Below, in pieces: positions 38,127 through 46,119 of a stretch of DNA of 64,000 nucleotides (the stretch's first letter is position 1; every line of letters begins with the position of its first letter). The notes beneath the pieces were generated by a model. That model saw only the letters and a list, made by a program, of their open reading frames with translations. It searched no databases and had not been told where the DNA came from. This DNA comes from Hyphomicrobiales bacterium (GTDB taxonomy: Bacteria; Pseudomonadota; Alphaproteobacteria; Rhizobiales; Rhizobiaceae): assembly GCA_900467685.1 (NCBI GenBank), contig UBQX01000027.1, positions 28,703 through 92,702 of the forward strand. Direction: 5' to 3'. The translations under genes were made by a program, and so were the position numbers.

Positions 38127-40445
38127 ATGAACCAGTACGATGAAGGCACAACACACAGCGCGACCGAGCATGATCCGGAAACGCCCGAATATGATCACGC
38201 CACCGGCGGCTGGGGGTCGCTGGAGGGCGTTGCGAGGATCTACGGCGAAGAACGCAACTCTCCGATGGCCCTCAAGGTGCTGGCGAAACTCAACAAGCCC
38301 AAGGGTGTGATGTGTTCCTCCTGCGCCTGGGCGAAGCCGGCAAACACAAAGACATTTGAGTTCTGCGAAAATGGTGCCAAGGCCACGCTTTGGGAAATAA
38401 CGCCGAAACGTGTGACGCCGCAATTTTTCGCCGAACATACGGTGACGGAGTTGCGGACCTGGCCGGATCACGATCTCGAACACGCCGGACGTCTGACACA
38501 CCCGATGCGCTACGATCCCGCTTCCGATCGCTACGTTTCAGTGGATTGGAGCGAAGCCTTTCGCGAAATCGGGGCGGAGCTGAAGGCACTCGATCCCAAG
38601 GAAACGGTCTTCTACGCTTCGGGCCACGCCGGACTTGAAGCGTCTTATCTCTACGCACTTCTCGCCCGCGTCTACGGCAACAACAACCTGCCGCAATCGT
38701 CCAACATGTGCCACGAAACGACGTCCGTGAACCTCAAGACTTTCATCGGCACGCCGGTCGGCACCTGCACCCTTGAAGACTTCGAACAATGCGACGTGAT
38801 CTTCTTCTTCGGCCAGAACACGGGCACAAACAGTCCGCGCTTCCTCAACCAGTTGAAGGCGGCGGTCGACCGGGGCTGCAGGATCGTAACGTTCAATCCC
38901 TTGCGCGAACGCGGGCTGATCGAATTCGTTGACCCGCAGAACATCGTCCAGATGACTGTTGGAAAAGCCACGAAGATCTCCAGCCGTTACTATCAGGTTC
39001 GGCCCGGCGGGGATATTGCGGTGCTGGCCGGCATGATGAAATGCGTGTTTGCAGCCGAAGAGGCGATGCCGGGAACCGTTCTCGACAGGGAGTTCATCGA
39101 GGCAGAAACCACGGGCTTCGATGCCATGAAAGCCGCAGTCCAGGCGATGCAATGGTCTGACCTCGAGGCACATTCCGGCCTGGATCAGGAGATGATCGCG
39201 GAAGCGGCCGAGATCTATCTTTCCTCGCAGAGGGTAATCGGCATTTACGGAATGGGACTGACCCAGCATGTCAACGGTTGGCTCAACCTCGGAATGCTCG
39301 TCAATCTTCTTCTGCTTCGCGGTCATATCGGGCGGCCGGGCGCGGGAATTTCGCCGGTTCGCGGGCATTCGAATGTTCAGGGCCAGCGCACGGTCGGCAT
39401 CGGCGAGAAGACGGCAAGCATCCCGCTCGACAAGCTCGAAGCTATGTTCAACTTCACCGCCCCGCGAGAGGACGGGCGCAACGCGGTCGAAACCTGCGAG
39501 GGCATTCTCGACGGATCGGTCAAGGCCCTTGTGTCGCTGGGTGGCAACTTGGTCCGCGCTTTGCCTGACAGGGCGAGGATGGAGGAAGCCTGGCCCCGGT
39601 TGCGATTGACGGTCAATATCGCCACAAAACTCAACAGATCGCATCTCACGCCTGGGGCTGTGTCCTACCTTTTGCCCTGCCTGGGCAGGACAGATATCGA
39701 CGAGCAGGCGACCGGCCGCCAGGCGGTTTCCATGGAGGATTCACTCAGCCACATCTACGGCTCGATCGGCAATGCCGAGCCGCCCAGCGAGGCGCTCCTT
39801 TCAGAGGTTGCCATCGTCTGTCGCCTTGCCAAGGCCACCCTTGCAGAGAACCCGAGATTGCGATGGGACGAATGGACCGCGAATTACGACCTGATCCGCG
39901 ATCTGATCGCCGAAACCTATCCGGATCAATTTCATGACTTCAACACTCGGCTTCATCAGCCAGGCGGCTTCTATCGAGGCAACCCGGCGCGCGAGCGCAA
40001 ATGGGAGACCAAGAGCGGCAGGGCAGAGTTCACCACGCCCACTACGATTACCAGCCTTGGCGAGGACGCAGGGGCAACCGGACCCCGGCCCGACCGCATG
40101 ACCCTGATCACGCTCCGCTCCAACGACCAGTTCAACACCACGATTTACGGCTATTCGGACCGCCTGCGCGGCCTTGAAGGAAGCCGCAACGTCGTGCTGA
40201 TCAACCACGACGAGATCAGGCGGCTAGGCCTGGAGGAAGGCCAGATCGTTTCGCTGACCTGCGATATCAGCGACGGCATAGAGCGCACGGTATCCGGTCT
40301 GAAAATTACCCCGTACGATCTGCCTGCAGGTTGCGTGGCAGGATACTATCCGGAACTCAATCCGCTCGTTCCGCTGTCGTATCATGAAAAGCATTCCAAG
40401 ACGCCAGCGTACAAAGGTGCGCCAGTCCGCATTGTTCCAGGATGA
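38127..40445 (+). CDS. FdhF/YdeP family molybdopterin oxidoreductase
   Basis: 772 residues from the ATG at 38127 (MNQYDEGTTH), with GAGGAG upstream. The N-terminal Cys cluster has only three ligands in the family pattern (Cys63, Cys66, Cys80: VMCSSCAW ... FEFCENG). A Cys-His pair in SSNMCHETTS occupies the position of the Sec/Cys-His of formate dehydrogenases. The molybdopterin domain (FGQNTGTNSPRFLNQL, GHSNVQGQRTVG) and the C-terminal MGD-binding domain (RSNDQFNTTIYGYSDRLRG) follow. YdeP is linked to acid resistance in E. coli; a true formate activity is unproven. Confidence 0.87.
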   Translation: MNQYDEGTTHSATEHDPETPEYDHATGGWGSLEGVARIYGEERNSPMALKVLAKLNKPKGVMCSSCAWAKPANTKTFEFCENGAKATLWEITPKRVTPQFFAEHTVTELRTWPDHDLEHAGRLTHPMRYDPASDRYVSVDWSEAFREIGAELKALDPKETVFYASGHAGLEASYLYALLARVYGNNNLPQSSNMCHETTSVNLKTFIGTPVGTCTLEDFEQCDVIFFFGQNTGTNSPRFLNQLKAAVDRGCRIVTFNPLRERGLIEFVDPQNIVQMTVGKATKISSRYYQVRPGGDIAVLAGMMKCVFAAEEAMPGTVLDREFIEAETTGFDAMKAAVQAMQWSDLEAHSGLDQEMIAEAAEIYLSSQRVIGIYGMGLTQHVNGWLNLGMLVNLLLLRGHIGRPGAGISPVRGHSNVQGQRTVGIGEKTASIPLDKLEAMFNFTAPREDGRNAVETCEGILDGSVKALVSLGGNLVRALPDRARMEEAWPRLRLTVNIATKLNRSHLTPGAVSYLLPCLGRTDIDEQATGRQAVSMEDSLSHIYGSIGNAEPPSEALLSEVAIVCRLAKATLAENPRLRWDEWTANYDLIRDLIAETYPDQFHDFNTRLHQPGGFYRGNPARERKWETKSGRAEFTTPTTITSLGEDAGATGPRPDRMTLITLRSNDQFNTTIYGYSDRLRGLEGSRNVVLINHDEIRRLGLEEGQIVSLTCDISDGIERTVSGLKITPYDLPAGCVAGYYPELNPLVPLSYHEKHSKTPAYKGAPVRIVPG

Positions 40446-40498
40446 CGGCCCCATTAACCGGCTGCGTTCTGTCGGTGGAGGGGTCCAACGGCTAGATC

Positions 40499-40595
40499 CC
40501 AATGATCTGTTCTTCCGGGAACCGTGAACGCTTCATTCGTCCGTCTCCGGATCGCGACCGACTCTACCAAAATTTGGAGCAAGTTTAGGGGCTCA
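40499..40595 (-). mobile_element. Solo end of the same IS3-family element (remnant)
   Basis: These ~97 bp match the orfA-side end of the intact element (63292-63386): the first dozen orfA codons (minus strand, MKRSRFPEEQIIG), its leader with CATTCGTCCGTCTCC, the ACTCTACCAAAATTTGGAG block and the terminal GGGGCTCA. Several substitutions separate it from the intact copy. The rest of the element is absent. Confidence 0.8.
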
Positions 40596-40681
40596 GAGCA
40601 ACTCAGGTCGAAGGGATTGATTGTGGTTGTCATTCCCTGCCGCAGAAACAAAAGGAGTTTGTCACCGCCCCTCCAAATGTC

Positions 40682-40715
40682 AAAAGCCCGCCGGTTTTTA
40701 CGAGCGGGCTTTTTG
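40682..40715. terminator. Bidirectional Rho-independent terminator
   Basis: AAAAGCCCGC (40682-40691) and GCGGGCTTTTT (40704-40714) form a hairpin with A-run before and T-run after, between two convergent genes. Confidence 0.75.
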
Positions 40716-40729
40716 AATGTCGAGGAATT

Positions 40730-40775
40730 TGGTTGCGGGGGCCTGATGGCGCAGAGACTTGTCAATTCTGCCTGT
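40730..40775. repeat. Dispersed repeat (CTGATGGCGCAGAG core), copy 2
   Basis: TGGTTGCGGGGGC joined to CTGATGGCGCAGAGACTTG and TCAATTCTGCCTG, 15 bp after a terminator hairpin, the same arrangement as copy 1. The first 13 bases on the minus strand read GCCCCCGCAACCA, like a tRNA acceptor end. Confidence 0.6.
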
Positions 40776-40850
40776 TTCCCCCACGAGAAATGGCCGCAAC
40801 TGCTGTGGACACCAAGTGCATCAGATTGGGGCAGATCTAATTTCTTTCGG

Positions 40851-42392
40851 CTATCCACGTCCCAACAGTGCCCGGATCTCCGCCTTGAGCACCTTGCCCA
40901 CCCGCGAGCGGGGCAGATCAGGCCAGACTTCGAGCTGCTTTGGGGACTTGATGCTGCCGATCTGCGTCTTGACGAAGGCGATAAGGGCTTGGGCGTCGAT
41001 CGTCTTTCCCTCCTTCGGCTGAACGACGGCGACGATGCGCTCGCCCCATTTGTCATCGGGCAGGCCGACGACGGCGCAATCCAGAACGTCATCATGCTGG
41101 GCAAGCGCTTGTTCGACCTCGACGGAATAGACGTTGAACCCGCCGGTGATGATCATGTCCTTGGCGCGGTCAACGATGTAGAGGAAGTTGTCTTCATCGA
41201 GATAGCCGATATCGCCGGTGTGGTGCCAGCCATGGGCGGAGGCCTCTTCGGTGGCTGACGGATTGTTGTAATAGCCTTTCATGACGAGCGAGCCGCGCAG
41301 CACGACCTCGCCTCGCTCTCCATTGGGGAGAAGCCTGCCTTCGCCGTCCATGATACCGAGGCGGACCAGCGGGCCGGCGCGGCCGGCCGAGCGCAGGCGC
41401 TCTTCGGCAATCGAGCCGTCATCGTTATAGTGCTCCTGCGGAGACATCATCGTGATCATCATCGGCGCTTCCGTCTGGCCGAAGAATTGCGCCATGGGAC
41501 CGATGCGCGTGAGCGCCTCCTTGAGCCGGGCGACAGAAATCGGGGCTGCGCCATACCAGAAACATTGCAGCGAGGAGAGATCGGCCTTGGCGAGATAGGG
41601 ACTGTCGAGCAGCATGTAGATCAGCGTCGGCGGCAGGAACGTATGCGTGATCCGATGCGCCTCGATCAGGCGGACGAATTCGCCGATATCGGGGCGCGGC
41701 ATGATGACGATCTGGCCGCCTAGTGCCAGAACGGGAAAGCACAGGACGCCCGCGGCATGCGTGAGCGGCGCGAGCGCCAGGTAGCGCGGACGCCCGTCGA
41801 ACGGATAGCCTATAAGCGTCAGCGCCGACATGATTTCGAGATTGGTATCGGTCAGCATCACGCCCTTGGGCTTGCCGGTCGTCCCGCCCGTGCCGGGGAT
41901 CATCGCGACATCATCGAGCGGAGCACGCGAAAACGGGCTGTCGTCCACACCATCCAGCCAGACGGCAAGAGAGACGGCAAAGGGCAGATCGGCGTCCAGA
42001 CAGACGGCCTGCGCCAGCTTCGGCAGTTCCGGCAGCATCTTTTCCACCATGTCGGCAAAGGCGCTGTGAAAGATCAAAAACCGGCAATCGAAATTGTCGA
42101 GGATATAGCGGTTTTCACCTGCCTCGTTGCGCGGGTTGATGGGGCACCAGACGGCACCGGCGCGCGAAATGCCAAAGACGCAGGAAAAGGCGATAGGATC
42201 GTTGGCCGAGAGAATGGCAACCTTGTCGCCCGCCGCAATACCGCTGGCGGCGAGCTTTCGGCCGATGCGGTAGCTCAGCGTCTGCACATCTTCATAACTG
42301 TAGTCCTTGCCACCCATCGTCAGGCAAGGTTCATGAGCGCCGCGCGAGGCCCCGGTGTCCAGATAATCGATCAGCCGCATACGCATGTCCAT
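40851..42392 (-). CDS. Acyl-CoA synthetase (AMP-forming)
   Basis: 513-residue ANL-superfamily ligase. It shows the P-loop TGGTTGKPKGVMLT, FFGQTEAPM (A5-like), the HHTGDIGYLDEDNF hinge region, and C-terminal RSRVGKVLKAEIR with the catalytic Lys. The ATG at 42392 has AGGA 8 bases upstream, better than the ATG at 42401, which touches AGGA. In the cluster with acetone-carboxylase-type genes it could activate acetoacetate or another beta-keto acid; its overall look is of medium/long-chain FadD-like ligases. Confidence 0.88.
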   Translation of the reverse strand: MDMRMRLIDYLDTGASRGAHEPCLTMGGKDYSYEDVQTLSYRIGRKLAASGIAAGDKVAILSANDPIAFSCVFGISRAGAVWCPINPRNEAGENRYILDNFDCRFLIFHSAFADMVEKMLPELPKLAQAVCLDADLPFAVSLAVWLDGVDDSPFSRAPLDDVAMIPGTGGTTGKPKGVMLTDTNLEIMSALTLIGYPFDGRPRYLALAPLTHAAGVLCFPVLALGGQIVIMPRPDIGEFVRLIEAHRITHTFLPPTLIYMLLDSPYLAKADLSSLQCFWYGAAPISVARLKEALTRIGPMAQFFGQTEAPMMITMMSPQEHYNDDGSIAEERLRSAGRAGPLVRLGIMDGEGRLLPNGERGEVVLRGSLVMKGYYNNPSATEEASAHGWHHTGDIGYLDEDNFLYIVDRAKDMIITGGFNVYSVEVEQALAQHDDVLDCAVVGLPDDKWGERIVAVVQPKEGKTIDAQALIAFVKTQIGSIKSPKQLEVWPDLPRSRVGKVLKAEIRALLGRG

Positions 42393-42453
42393 CGCCGCCA
42401 TTCCTCACGTCTTTTCTGTGCGGTGGCCGTTTTTGCGCCACCCTCTCGTTGAA

Positions 42454-42489
42454 CCTGGGCAGGCGGCTGGAGTGCCCCGCCTGCCCAGG
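42454..42489. promoter_or_regulatory. 13-bp-arm hairpin between SDR and CoA-ligase genes
   Basis: CCTGGGCAGGCGG (42454-42466) and CCGCCTGCCCAGG (42477-42489) pair perfectly around a 10-base loop. No T-run follows on the minus strand. It probably stabilises or segments the polycistronic transcript. Confidence 0.5.
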
Positions 42490-42498
42490 AGCTGCCGC

Positions 42499-43260
42499 TC
42501 AATAGCCGGTTATCTGTTTCACGAAGTCGCGCCGGCTTTCCCAGGGCATGCTGTCGACCTGGGTTGCCACGCCCGCATCTTCCGGCGTGACGAACCAATG
42601 GACCTGACGACCGTCAACGGCTTTGAGAACCGTGTCTGCGACCTGATCGGGCGTGACGTTGACCCCCAGGATTTCGACCGATTTTGCCTTGCTGGCAGCC
42701 TCCATCACCATCGGCGTCTTCACATAGGCGACCATGATGTCGCAGACCCACACGCCCTTGCCTTCCAATTCGATGTTCAGCGCCTCGGTGAGGCCGCGAA
42801 CAGCGAATTTGGAGGAGGAATAGACCGCCAGATCCGGGATGCCATAAATGCCGGAGACAGACCCCATCGTGATGACGCGGGCATCGCCATGCCGCTCGAG
42901 ATAGGGCAAGGCGGCCTTGGTGGAGTTGATCACGCCCTTGACGTTGACGTCGAAGACGGCGCTGAGCCGCGCAAGATCAGCCTCGGCAAAAGGCTTCATA
43001 TCGAGAAGGCCTGCCGAATTGAAAAAGGCTTTGAGACTGCCACCAACCCCGGCAAAATCGGCGAGCGCCTTTTCGATAGAGGCAAGGTCGGTCACGTTGA
43101 CCGTGTAGGCCTTCGCGTTCGCCCCGAGTTCGGCAGCAAGGGCGGCCACCGCATCCGCGCTGGTATCGGCAAGTCCGACGCGCCAGCCTCTGGCGGCAAA
43201 GATCGAGGCCGTATGCCGGCCAATGCCGGAGGCGGCGCCCGTGATGAAAATCGAATCCAT
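42499..43260 (-). CDS. SDR family oxidoreductase
   Basis: 253-residue classical short-chain dehydrogenase. It shows the cofactor motif TGAASGIG, an NSAG-type segment (FFNSAGLLDM), and the catalytic Ser-Tyr-Lys (GSVSGIYGIPDLAVYSSSKFA). The Asp after beta-2 (GLADTSADA) suggests NAD+ preference. It lies between the acxC-type gene and the acyl-CoA ligase on the same strand. Oxidising a secondary alcohol to the ketone or reducing a keto intermediate are both possible roles. Confidence 0.88.
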   Translation of the reverse strand: MDSIFITGAASGIGRHTASIFAARGWRVGLADTSADAVAALAAELGANAKAYTVNVTDLASIEKALADFAGVGGSLKAFFNSAGLLDMKPFAEADLARLSAVFDVNVKGVINSTKAALPYLERHGDARVITMGSVSGIYGIPDLAVYSSSKFAVRGLTEALNIELEGKGVWVCDIMVAYVKTPMVMEAASKAKSVEILGVNVTPDQVADTVLKAVDGRQVHWFVTPEDAGVATQVDSMPWESRRDFVKQITGY

Positions 43261-43296
43261 GTTTATATCCTTTTCCGTCCAAACCGGTCGAGAACC

Positions 43297-43321
43297 GCCG
43301 GGGCATCGAAATTACCCCGGC
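43297..43321. promoter_or_regulatory. Hairpin between acxC and SDR
   Basis: GCCGGGG (43297-43303) and CCCCGGC (43315-43321) pair around an 11-base loop in the 96-bp gap, without a T-run. A stability or processing element is likely. Confidence 0.4.
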
Positions 43322-43356
43322 AGCCTCTGATTTTCGCGCGCGAGACCTTCAGCCGG

Positions 43357-43851
43357 TCACGGCACCGGACGACCGAGCCATTCGCGATAAAAGGTGTCGA
43401 TGTCCGGCTTGAAATCGTGAACGATCGGGTAGCCGGGCGGCACCACCTCCACCTCCAGCAGCGTGCCGGAAATCGGGTCGTAATATTCGCGAAGCTGCAT
43501 CCATTCCGGATCGCAGCCGAGCTTGTCCGGATAGAGCTCGTTGATCAACTCCTCGGTGTCGCGCACGAAGACCTTGGCGTGAAGCTTCCAGTTTTCCTGC
43601 ACGTCGCAATACTCGTGGCCCCAGGTGGACTTGACGATGCGGCGGCCATCGGGCTTGCGCACCACGAAGAGATGTTCGGCCAGCGGCAGCAGAATGGGAT
43701 CATCCCATTCCACGCTTTCCTGCCAGATCTGGACCATCTTGTCGAAACGGTCCGCGTCCTTGAAGCCGCTGATCAGGCCGTGCAGCTTCTCGAAGCTCAG
43801 CTTGCCGTCTTTCAGTTCCCGCAAGGTGTTGATGTCGTGGGATACACTCAT
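43357..43851 (-). CDS. acxC: Acetone carboxylase gamma subunit
   Basis: 164 residues from the ATG at 43851 (MSVSHDINTLRELKDGKLS), with GGAG 6-9 bases upstream; a TTG four codons earlier is less likely. Xanthobacter AcxC is about 168 residues. The conserved middle is YCDVQENWKLHAKVFVRDTEELINELYPDKLG with two Cys (HEYCD, KLGCDPEW), then EYYDPISGTLLEVEVVPPGYPI. It lies 33 bp after acxB. Confidence 0.88.
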   Translation of the reverse strand: MSVSHDINTLRELKDGKLSFEKLHGLISGFKDADRFDKMVQIWQESVEWDDPILLPLAEHLFVVRKPDGRRIVKSTWGHEYCDVQENWKLHAKVFVRDTEELINELYPDKLGCDPEWMQLREYYDPISGTLLEVEVVPPGYPIVHDFKPDIDTFYREWLGRPVP

Positions 43852-43884
43852 GACTATCTCCAAAAGTTTGACTGGATGGGCGGC

Positions 43885-46101
43885 TCAGAACGAGAAGTCG
43901 TCCGCCAGGCTCCAGAAGTTGCGGAAATGCGCGGCCCAGCGTGTCGAAAGCTTCATCGAGCTCTGGTACATGGCGCGGATCGGCGCGTTGATATTGCCGG
44001 CCAGAACCCGTTCCCGCTCACGCGCGATGAAGTCCTTGGTATCGACGGCGCGTTCCAGGCGGCGCTTGCGCATGGCGGCGCGTTCGGTCTGCGTGGCAGC
44101 CAAATCCGCCTGCAACCGTCCATCGGCCCCCTTGGTCAGCACCACGCCGTAGATCGGCTTGGCAAACCGCTCCAGAAGTTCGCCGGCATTCACGTCGCCA
44201 GCGACGGACGCCGGATCGCGCTCCAGCGGGTCCCCGAGGCCCGGACCGCCACGCTGAACAGAGGCGTAGAGGTCATATTCGCCGAACGGATGCGGGCCGG
44301 TCATCTGGTTGAGATCGAAGACCTCGTCGCCCTTGACCATGGCGCTGATGGCGCTGTTTTCCGGGTCGCCGTCGAGCGTCGGATAGGGCGCTTTTGCCGC
44401 CGCCAGCTCCTTCATGTTGGAGTTGTGGACGTTGTGGCGATAGCCGGAATTGCCCGGATAGCCGCCGAAGACGCCTGCCGAGGAGAAGACATGCCCCTCG
44501 CCCGCACTGAACAGGATCTGCGACTGGGTCTTGAAGAGCATACGCAGGCTTTCAGCCCCGCAGCCGCCGCGATACTTGCCCGCGCCCGACGTGTTGGCCT
44601 TGCGGCCGCGGCCGAGATAGAGCAGCGGTTCGAGATGTTCCCAGGTCTCGACCTCGCCCATGTCGCCTTCCGGGTTCCACATGGCGGCGCAGGCCGCTTC
44701 CCCGTCCTTGACATAGGCAGCACCCGTGCCCTGGCAGGAGATCTCGAAGTTCGTGAAGGCCGACGGCTGACCGAAATGGTTGATGCCGCCGCCCTGAAGC
44801 AGGTTCCACGTGCAGGGATAGGAGGCGGAAATCTCCTCCAGATAGCCGCGCGCGAAATAGGAGCGGGCCAGGCTGCGCACGAAGCCGGTGAAGCTCGGGA
44901 TCAGGAAGAACCAGGTGAGCGTCGTCGACACCTTGTCATAGTCCGGATTGCACCACGATCCCTTCGGCAATTCGATGGAAGTGGCGTAATAGGCCCCGTC
45001 ATTGATCTTGTCCGAGTTCCAGAGCGTCTGGGTGAGCTGCACCCACATAGCACCCTGCATCGGCGACGGCGCGCAGTTGAACGAGTGGTAATCCCACTGG
45101 TTCGCGCCATCGAAGCTCAGCCCCATATGCCCGTCGCCGGTGATTTTCATGCGCAGCGGCGCATGCATCATCGTGTCCTTGCGGGCCAGAGGATGAACCG
45201 TCTCGTCGTCCTTCCACGGAAGATCGATGAAGGTCGGCGCTTCGTACTCGCCGGGAAAGGCCATCTGCTTGACCTTGCCGATCAGCGTCCGGCGGCCTTC
45301 CTCGACCGCCTCGCGGATGAAGGATTTGTAGGTCTCGAGGCCCACTTCCTCAATCGTGCGATAGACCTGCTCGCGCACGAGCTGGCAACCGGTGAGACGG
45401 GTCTTTTCATCGAGAACCCAGTACATTTCGGCACGCACGTTGTCGCGGCAACGCTGAAGATAGTCCTCATGGAAGAGGTCGTTGGTGCCAACGAGTTCGG
45501 CGGAGACCAACAGGCCGTCGCCGTAGCGGTCGGCATGACCGTAGCACATGGAGCCCGGCTGGATGCCGCCGACATCGATTTCATGCGTGACGCCGCCGGC
45601 CCAGCCGATCAGCTCGCCTTCCCAGAAGATCGGGATCAGCGTGTGGACGTCGGCGGTGTGAACGTCGCCGATCATCGAATTGTTGTTGCAGAAGACGTGG
45701 CCCGGTGCGATGCCCGGATTCTGCTCGTAATTGTTTCGGATCATGTACTTGATCGCATCGGCCATCGTGTGGACATGCACGATGATGCCTGTGGAGAGCG
45801 CGACAGACTCGCCCTCCGGCGTGTAGAGCGCGAAGGACAGTTCCCCGATTTCCTTCACGATCGGCGAGGCCGAGATGTTGAGCGCAGTGGAGCGCGCATT
45901 CACCAGACCGCCTCGCAGGTGCGAGAAGATCTTTTCGTAGAGGATCGGCTGGCCATTGCGGATCTTCAGGTCCTTCAGGCCCTGATAATGGCCGGTGCGG
46001 TCGAAGATATCGTCGGACTCCTTCAGCATCTGCCGGAGTGTCTTGCCTTCCCAGCCGATATTGGCGATGCGGCTGTCAGCAGCTTTTACTTTGTTCAACA
46101 T
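43885..46101 (-). CDS. acxB: Acetone carboxylase alpha subunit (hydantoinase B family)
   Basis: 738 residues, near the ~775 of Xanthobacter AcxB. The hydantoinase-B/oxoprolinase fold is seen in GIIVHVHTMADAIKYMIRN and in the metal-site motif GDVHTADVHTLIPIFW (His148, Asp151, His153), which corresponds to the Mn site of acetone carboxylase. In the known enzyme this subunit carboxylates the phosphoenol-acetone intermediate to acetoacetate. Acetophenone or other ketones remain possible substrates; the three-subunit layout fits acetone carboxylase better than the five-subunit acetophenone enzyme. Confidence 0.88.
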   Translation of the reverse strand: MLNKVKAADSRIANIGWEGKTLRQMLKESDDIFDRTGHYQGLKDLKIRNGQPILYEKIFSHLRGGLVNARSTALNISASPIVKEIGELSFALYTPEGESVALSTGIIVHVHTMADAIKYMIRNNYEQNPGIAPGHVFCNNNSMIGDVHTADVHTLIPIFWEGELIGWAGGVTHEIDVGGIQPGSMCYGHADRYGDGLLVSAELVGTNDLFHEDYLQRCRDNVRAEMYWVLDEKTRLTGCQLVREQVYRTIEEVGLETYKSFIREAVEEGRRTLIGKVKQMAFPGEYEAPTFIDLPWKDDETVHPLARKDTMMHAPLRMKITGDGHMGLSFDGANQWDYHSFNCAPSPMQGAMWVQLTQTLWNSDKINDGAYYATSIELPKGSWCNPDYDKVSTTLTWFFLIPSFTGFVRSLARSYFARGYLEEISASYPCTWNLLQGGGINHFGQPSAFTNFEISCQGTGAAYVKDGEAACAAMWNPEGDMGEVETWEHLEPLLYLGRGRKANTSGAGKYRGGCGAESLRMLFKTQSQILFSAGEGHVFSSAGVFGGYPGNSGYRHNVHNSNMKELAAAKAPYPTLDGDPENSAISAMVKGDEVFDLNQMTGPHPFGEYDLYASVQRGGPGLGDPLERDPASVAGDVNAGELLERFAKPIYGVVLTKGADGRLQADLAATQTERAAMRKRRLERAVDTKDFIARERERVLAGNINAPIRAMYQSSMKLSTRWAAHFRNFWSLADDFSF

Positions 46102-46119
46102 GAGTGTCGTCCTTTCCGG

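Larger units (their letters stand above)
40446..40850. other. Intergenic region holding an IS remnant, terminator and repeat
   Basis: 405 bp between the oxidoreductase (plus) and the acyl-CoA ligase (minus). Contents in order: a short unassigned stretch, an IS3-family end remnant (40499-40595), a bidirectional terminator (40682-40715) and a copy of the dispersed repeat (40730-40775). No intact gene was seen. Confidence 0.65.

Noticed and set aside
38700..38740. Possible selenocysteine site in the FdhF/YdeP-type enzyme
   Set aside because: The codon at the CHE position is TGC (Cys), not TGA, so no Sec is needed.
36707..40775. tRNA genes at the TGGTAGCGGGG and TGGTTGCGGGGGC sites
   Set aside because: Only an acceptor-end-like stretch is present; no T-arm, anticodon arm or D-arm follows on the minus strand.
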